64,000 bases of DNA. It comes from Hawksworthiomyces lignivorus (taxonomy: Eukaryota > Ascomycota > Sordariomycetes > Ophiostomatales > Ophiostomataceae). The notes under the pieces are model-generated. The model did not search any database. It saw only the letters and a list, made by a program, of their open reading frames with translations, and had not been told where the DNA came from. Below are positions 57,801-64,000 of the stretch, piece by piece. Position 1 is the stretch's first letter; every line of letters begins with the position of its first letter. The DNA lies in assembly GCA_002917075.1 (NCBI GenBank), contig NTMA01000061.1, positions 124,001 to 188,000 on the forward strand. The letters run 5' to 3'. The position numbers and the translations under genes are program-made.

Positions 57801-58131
57801 GCTAGACGAGATCTTCCGGCCGCGGTACGCTGCTGGCGGTGCCGGCGCCCCGAACGTGGCGGACCGGCTCCAGGACATCACGCAGAGCATGTGCTACGTG
57901 TTTGGCCGCGCCACCAAGGCCGTCAGCCTCTGTGCGCCCGCGTACTATGCCGACATCCTCTGCGAGCGGGCCCGCTGCTACCTCAGCAGCGTCTTCGAGA
58001 CGCCAAGCAACTCTGCGGTCCCGTCTCTGGCCGGCAGCGTCGCGGGCGCCGGCGGAGGCCTTGGGCCCGCAACCACGCAGCAGGACGTGCAGATACATCC
58101 AAATCTAAAAGACACCATGTTTTATATCTGA
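54870..58131 (+). CDS. Argonaute (QDE-2-like small-RNA effector)
   Basis: There are three exons (54870-56244, 56300-56547, 56620-58131), giving 1044 aa. The order is a Gly/Arg-rich RGG tail (residues 1 to about 85), N and L1 domains, and PAZ ending at VYDFFANTYGIRI and YLPAEVCEVIPGQ. Next come L2, MID (LLLVIIPASPIPLYNRIKQLGD) and PIWI. Slicer residues by alignment to known Argonautes: D756 (GIDVTHP), E798 (RREM), D832 (YRDGVSEGQY) and D986 (APAYYADILCERARCYL). The last is Asp where animal AGO2 has His, giving DEDD, which is known to be allowed. The C-terminus ends MFYI, close to the usual MYFV/MFFA. It is predicted to act in quelling-type RNA silencing. No Dicer or RdRP lies in the window. 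Confidence 0.95.
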
Positions 58132-59768
58132 CAGCGCTATAAGAGGCTGATATTCTCATCGCGTTTTATTTTTTTTTTGTGTGTCAATTGTGGTCGTGCC
58201 GGGGGCACACAGCTCCTCGGAAATGGCTGGACGTGTGGGCAGAGCAGGTGCTGGCGGGCGGGATGCGGTAGATCGCGCAGCTGGGACATGCGCGGCAACT
58301 GGCTGCCGACAGGCACGCCGTATGACTTCCTGGTCGGCCTGGTGGTCAAGTCGGACGCGGGCAGGTCGCCCTACAACGCGGCAGCCGGCAGCTGCTCGCC
58401 GGCAGGCCGAGGACTAGGTGTACCACTGCTACGCGCAGAACATGACTGCGGCAGGCAGCGCGCACCTTCGTACGCTGCCTACGTGTACTGAGACCAGCAG
58501 TAATAACCGCACCTTCTTGTTTAACGTATAATTACTAGTTCTTTTGCTGCTTAATTTCTTTTTTCTTTTCTTTTTTAAACCCCCTTCGCTTTTTCTTTAG
58601 TATTTTCCTTCTATCCTTTATGTCTTAACATTTTCTCTTTCCTTTTTTCTGTTCATTTTCATTTTCTTTATCCTCCCTGCCCTTGTTTTGGTCGTTTGTT
58701 TTTTCAACCTCCTCTTTTATAAAGAAGTCTCCACACATTTCTTTGTCTTATTTTGTCCTAGACATCTCCTAACAATCGGCATTATCCCTTTTTATCTCTC
58801 AGCGCTACGGGGATGGGCTGTTAGGGCGGCAAACCTCCTTCATTGCTGCTCATAAGAAGATATACTAAAACGGGGGCGTGCTTCATCTCTCCGACATAAC
58901 CAAGGCAGTAACATCAGGGCACATGGTTAACGAGCCAAGGAAACAGAAAAGTCTCGCAAGGCCTTGTGCGTACTCGTACAACTAAATACGCTGGCCTCAA
59001 TTAATTAATGTTGTACTGTGCTCTTCAGGCGTTACAGCTAACGGTGTTCTGGTCAACGATTCGAGGTCGAACTGGCTTAGAAAAGAGGATTGTCGCATCA
59101 CACAGCCTCATGGCGCTGTTTGAAGTGTGGTATGCTTCCACGCTGGCGCAAGGGTATCTCACCACGCAGGGCTGAGATTGATAATCCTTTGGATTAGTTG
59201 TGCACCTCGTAACCAGGCCATTATAGCAATTAAGTTTCTTAATTAAGTTGAAGAATCTACTCGCCTCGCTATATCTAGTAAGCGTTAACTAAAGGTACGA
59301 TGCATTAGTGGAAATTAGCTTTACATAGAAATAGCCATTACACTATAGCACTGTTACGTGAGGCTCTGGTATTATGCCAGCTATGGTCATATGGTTGTTT
59401 TGTTGGTTATGTAGAGTAGATGCCGCCGTTCATTTCGCTCACAGCACAAGTATTGCCGTGTCTCCACTGGTTTACCTCCTTTACCTCCCCATGCTCCATT
59501 CCCCATAGACAGATAGGAAAAGCCATGAAGCTTATAGTGATTTCTAAATGAATTGTGAAACATTGTAACTGGATTGGAAACGAATTTAAAATCGTCGGCG
59601 TCCTCAGTTTTGTGATCTGGCAAGACATCGACCTAAACAATTGCTTTAACTAACACCAGGTTAAGTCTCGCTTTTCTAATGCGTGGTGGGCTTTGCCTCC
59701 ACTTCTCGCTGGCTCATTTTGATTTTTCTTTCTTCGCGCTTTGTGCCACGCAATTCATTATTACAAAC
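58132..59768. other. Intergenic region with a GC-rich patch and a pyrimidine tract
   Basis: The first 360 nt are GC-rich and coding-like in composition. A plus-strand frame there (58177-58491, no early ATG) contains TPYDFLVGLVVKSDAGRSPY and looks like a relic exon of an unrecognised protein. 58550-58740 is strongly C/T-rich. The rest is AT-rich without features. Confidence 0.4.
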
Positions 59769-62009
59769 TTATGACTTTTCGATATCTTGAGTCCCTGGTG
59801 TGCGGCCATCTTGATCTTCAATGTCGTGATCCTCATCATTTCGTTGATCTGTTTGTTCACTATGATTAACTGCTGCCCTATGCGCTTGTAATTTGGGATG
59901 CTTAGGGTTGGTAATGTCTATGACTGCCAGGATATCTCCTGGCTGGGTCACTGGTATCGATTTCGTTCCGCGTGACCACGTACCCATTCCTGTGCCTTCG
60001 TGGGCCAGTCTCTGCAGCTGAAATGCATCAGTGGTGGCCCATTCCAGTTTTGCATAGCGATAGCGTCCTCGGCGATCTAGACAACAAGATAATATCGGGC
60101 CTAGTGTGAAGGAGAGCACAATGATAAAGCCGCCAACAAGGAGGATAAGGAATAGGCCGAGAATGCTGATAGAGATAAATCCTTCTGCAAGGATTTTCTA
60201 TATATATGTTAATTTTTATTGTTATTCTGCTGTACTGCTTTTTGTGTTAATTAAATCATAAAACTTGCCCATACCTGATTTGCGCATAACTCTTTCTCGG
60301 TTGTCGTATTTGCATACACAACGAGATCAGCATACTTTGGGTCTGCGAACCCAATTACAGATTCTAGAAAGAGTAATTGCATCTGAGCCATGACTGTGGC
60401 ATGCCAGTGCTGTACTTCGAGTTGCCACTGGTTGTCGGGCAGAGGGCCTAGTATTGGTCCGTTCAGTTTGTTCCGGGCTGTAAGAACTTGAGTACCGAGT
60501 GTCCCGATAGGATCTCTTATTCCCGAATAACTTGCAAAGGTCGTCCGCCAGAGCCAGTACATCCATTCTTCGTCACCCTTTTCGCGTAAAGAAAATAGAT
60601 CCCCTATTGCATTGGATGGGCTAGTAAGCAGAGTACATTTCCTCTGCTTACTAACACCTGTAAAACACCACTGCTCCTGTTCCTTACAAGCCAGTGGTGC
60701 TCCCGGCTCACTTTGACGGAAGAAAGTTGAGTTACCCCAGCCACTTATTTTGAGCTTGTGGATTTGTGTAGTATTCGTTGTCCCGCCATACCAGGCGTCG
60801 TTCGATGGGCGTGAAAATAAAACACGGTTCGATGTTAAGAAGAAGATAGTTAGACTAGAATTTTCTAGATTTAGCTCTGAAAGAGGATAGAAACTAGAGC
60901 CGCTCGCATCGAAGCTTCCGTTCCAATAGTTAGCATAATGAAACCTGTATTTGATTGTTAGTGATTTTGTACCGTAAATTAAATCAGAACGATTGAAGTA
61001 ACAAATATAGGACACACCGAACGCTAAAATCGTATATTGTGTCTTCTCCATTGTGTGTTTGATCTTCAACATTAGGATATATATCGCTTAAGAACTGTGT
61101 CGTATAATTCCTGGTCGTACCGTTTACATTTTCCATCTGTCCATAGTAATATGTGGTGTAAGACTGATTTGTGGCCTCATCATGAGTATGAAATCGATAA
61201 CCGTCTGTTGTTAGAGGTGCACAATGCACTGTTCTCCTAAACTGGCCTCTCCGGTCAATTGGAGTATTAAGGCCAAAATCATCGTGGGTATCTAAAAACC
61301 CTGTGTCTATAAACAAGTTTCCGGCCGAATTTTTGCAGATCTTGGTATCAAATGGGCAACTTGCGTTGGTGTCTAATACCGCCGGAGCCAGCTGTCTCTT
61401 AATATAAGTGCCACAATTTACCCCGAGGGCACCAGACTGAGATGTATAACAGTGACGAGCGTAAGTCTCTGCTGTTATCATATCTTCAACGACTAATGGG
61501 CCTTCAGCATCCCCAAAAGTAGTCATGTTGTTGGCATTATGTATATATGAACAATTCACCCCCGATAGCAACACCTGGCTATTGACTAGGGTAGCGACAC
61601 GCGATGAGAAGCCGCCAGCAAAGGCGAAACCGACAAAAGAAGCTACAGCTAATCCTAGAGGCAGTAGCAACTTGGTCCAAACTTGTCTCGCGTGAACTTT
61701 CCAGGAGAACCCCATATCCATAAGCGTCCAAAGTGCGCCCTCGGGGTTTGGCGCATTGCGTAAGAAAACTTGACGTTGATGATGAATGCCATCGCTTGGG
61801 CCGTCTTTCGAATATGCGTAGTGAAGGACGAGACATCCAAGTCTCCAAAAGCGTGTACCGACGAGAGCCACATAGAAGGCCAGGAATGCAATCAACAAGC
61901 TGCCATTCTGGCGGGTCAGAGTGAGCGTAGCGCCGAGTATGCGACCCTTTGACCAGTCAGTCCAGGTTCCAAGATAGACCGCATAAGAAGTCGCTGCATC
62001 AGATGCCAT
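59769..62009 (-). CDS. Large fungal multispan membrane protein, function unknown
   Basis: There are three exons (62009-61018, 60944-60275, 60197-59769), giving 696 aa. The layout is an N-terminal hydrophobic pair (about 33-55 and 118-138). A long extracellular-type region of some 380 residues follows, with many N-glycosylation sequons (NCS, NMT, NAS, NQS, NGT, NYT) and about 12 Cys. A strong transmembrane helix (ILGLFLILLVGGFIIVLSFTL) then precedes a charged cytosolic tail rich in Asp/Glu/Gln. The string RQVWTKLLLPLG is typical of an expanded, uncharacterised family in filamentous ascomycetes. The intron 1 donor is GTGTGT (weak) but gives DFSVRFHYANYWNGSF in frame. It is likely a plasma-membrane or vacuolar glycoprotein; the role is unknown. 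Confidence 0.8.
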
Positions 62010-62996
62010 ATTTTATTTTGATCTCGGAGAAAGAAGACGTCGAAGGCGCGACGAAGCCGTTAATCGGAGACATATAAAAATACGGAATTGCTTTGTTGCA
62101 GGTGACTAGAACAGAATAATATGCTAGGATTGCAAAAAAATGATCAATAATCTTACAACTGCATGTTTGTGTACTAACCAATACCGACTCACATCGCTTC
62201 TCTTATATCAAACAACATATATTGTTGGCTTCTTTTATATGTTCACCTACCACACAATCTCAAAAGCTCTTTAGGCAAAAGAAGGGGGGAAAAGGCTATG
62301 AGTAAAGGCATAGTGTTAAATGGAGTATAATCAGCAGCCATAATACGATCCCTTACATTGAGGCACAGCTCCCGTGGTGTGCTGTTGGCGCCGGGTAATT
62401 AAAGAAATATATCGATACGCCAACCAAGATTAACCAATCAAAGCTTTTCTTGCAATGGCAGTATACTAATCTAGCGTTCTAATAGTCCCCTAGAGTACTA
62501 TATCTGAGTGGTATACGCTTTCCCTCAATCGTATAGCATACCTGCCTTCAGATGTAGATCATTGAATTACATGCTCGATTTATGAGAATGTTTGTAAGTT
62601 TAGACGTAAATTAGGGGTCAGCTCACGTAGTTACTTTACTGCAATAATGCTACATTTAGATCCAAGGACTCAAATATGGACTAATCTAATGATCTAATAC
62701 TCCTGTTTGTACGCAGTAGGACTAGTATAATAGAGAACCACGCCACTAAGAAGAATGTATCTTTGCCGGTTAGCGTACGCTATTGTGCGTAACTAGGCAT
62801 TGTCTTCTAAAACTCCTGGTATTTACACTGCACTGCTATGCTTATGCAGTGATAAGACGAAAACTACGTAAAAGAAAAAAATGCTTTCTGCTCTTGATAT
62901 AAAATTGCCTGCATCATTTGGAGCTTTCATAATTTATGTGATTTTATAATCGAACTTCATGGTTGAGATTAGATTAAACTACTTAAATAGAGTGAT
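62010..62996. other. Intergenic spacer
   Basis: There are about 990 nt of AT-rich DNA upstream of the membrane-protein gene. No features were recognised. Confidence 0.5.
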
Positions 62997-63398
62997 TCAC
63001 GGAGGAGGAAAGGGAACTAGGCAAGCTGGGTCAACTGTTTTCCACCTGCAACGATCCGACTGCGGATTAGGATCAGGGTTTATTTTAGGAGCTACATAGA
63101 GCCCGCGTGTCATTGAAGGTAAAGTTGAGCCAGAAGGCACAGCCTGTACATTGCCTTCATGATTGACTAAAGTCGGTAAAGGGGTCGTAGTCTGTATGTT
63201 GACTCTAAGAGTGTTTAAACTTGGCGTTGGTGTAAAGATCAAAGCCTGCATATCGGGCGTAGGAGTATCTGTGTCTACTTCTAGTTAGGAAATCGTCATC
63301 CCTATTTTTAAAACTCTAGCCAGCTTACCCATCGGTGCCGCTTGAGCACTATGCTGAATGGCGATGCTAGCAAGGACTGCGAAAGTCTGGAAATGCAT
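62997..63398 (-). CDS. Small secreted protein (effector-like)
   Basis: There are two exons (63398-63329, 63280-62997), giving 117 aa. The first exon encodes a signal peptide: MHFQTFAVLASIAIQHSAQA, then A-P-M, with cleavage likely after AQA. The mature part is Thr/Pro-rich (TPTPDMQ, FTPTPSL) and has only two Cys close to the C-terminus (DRCRWK, PACLVP), which could form one disulfide; it ends in a proline run. The intron is 48 nt with GTAAGC and TAG, and it removes the only frame break. No domain is recognised. Size, signal peptide and isolation beside a divergent region resemble secreted effector candidates, but Thr/Pro-rich wall-associated peptides are an alternative. Confidence 0.7.
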
Positions 63399-64000
63399 GT
63401 TGTGGAAATTGCTGGGCGTGGTTGTTATTTTGAAACTTGTTGAAAGATATAGATTGCTGCGACTTCAAAATCGTCTTGTCATAGAAGAGATGACTGACTG
63501 CTTAGAACGTTTAAGAATTTAGAAATCTATTTACAGGAACGTCTATGCAGTCCTCTTTATACGTCTAGCGTACATATGTAATTTTGAAGTTCACCATAGA
63601 TAACGTTCACATAACGACGGCAAACAACCATGTATGATCACGCCTAAATAGCCAAATTTGCCTACTTATGCTGGAGGGCTAGAATTTGATGTCGTCGTAT
63701 CTATAAGTCTTGTTGGCTTCGCGAAAATTTGCAGTCTTTACATGACGCCCAACATTAGCAAACGTCCGTGCATCGTAGGGTTGTTGGTCCAAATGTCTCG
63801 TTGGATTAGCGGATTGCTACAGATTGTACGACGGCCGACAAGCTTTATCCTCCAATCCAGAGCTTAATGGTTAAACGTAAGTGCAAAACTGGGATGACGC
63901 GATATTACAGAATTATACGGGTTCAGACGCCCGTTCTAGTATTTTTGTGCATCTAGACGTTAGTGTAGTTAGGACACATCCAGAAGCGTAAGAATAGTAC
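63399..64000. other. Right-hand end, no gene recognised
   Basis: This is the promoter side of the small secreted protein gene. A plus-strand frame at 63658-63867 lacks family resemblance and supporting signals. Confidence 0.45.

Noticed and set aside
57348..58142. Alternative-frame 264-codon frame in the Argonaute PIWI region
   Set aside because: It is an Arg/Pro/Ala-rich shadow of a GC-rich exon. The PIWI frame carries all catalytic residues.

Overview
The window is nuclear DNA of a filamentous ascomycete (Pezizomycotina, most likely Sordariomycetes). The evidence is short 45-125 nt introns with GTAAGT-like donors and CTAAC/CTGAC branch sites, AT-rich spacers beside GC-rich exons, two Zn2Cys6 regulators, a HET-domain relic and a QDE-2-type Argonaute. 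Genes sit on both strands with no operons. Exon junctions below were placed by eye. For every multi-exon gene called intact, the joined exon lengths are a multiple of three.

Layout. 0-9.2 kb: a two-domain fluoride exporter, then two minus-strand glycosyltransferases of families known from Cryptococcus capsule work (GT90/CAP10 and GT69/CMT1). 10.4-18.2 kb: a XanA-like Fe(II)/2-oxoglutarate dioxygenase, tRNA-Ala(AGC), a sugar transporter and a convergent membrane-anchored ALDH3. 18.9-32.9 kb: a decaying accessory stretch. It holds an SDR N-terminal fragment, a wrecked secreted-protein gene, an intact F-box gene, an SRPK-like kinase pseudogene, an intact ADP-ribosylglycohydrolase and a broken second copy of the F-box gene.

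33.3-51.1 kb: a catabolic-looking neighbourhood. It contains a Zn2Cys6 regulator, a flavin amine oxidase divergent from an amine/GABA-type permease, an aldehyde dehydrogenase, an NAD-epimerase-like protein, a second Zn2Cys6 regulator, a DapA-type aldolase and an FMN 2-hydroxyacid oxidase. I infer uptake and oxidation of an amine through aldehyde to acid; the substrate is unknown. A HET relic interrupts it.

51.8-53.7 kb: a head-to-head junction of two 5'-truncated genes, a Dal5-type MFS permease and a choline sulfatase. 54.9-58.1 kb: an Argonaute with a Gly/Arg-rich N-terminus and a DEDD slicer tetrad. 59.8-63.4 kb: a large orphan membrane protein and a small secreted protein. I saw no intact transposon, rRNA or CRISPR array. 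Short diverged repeats and transition-rich differences suggest old repeat decay.
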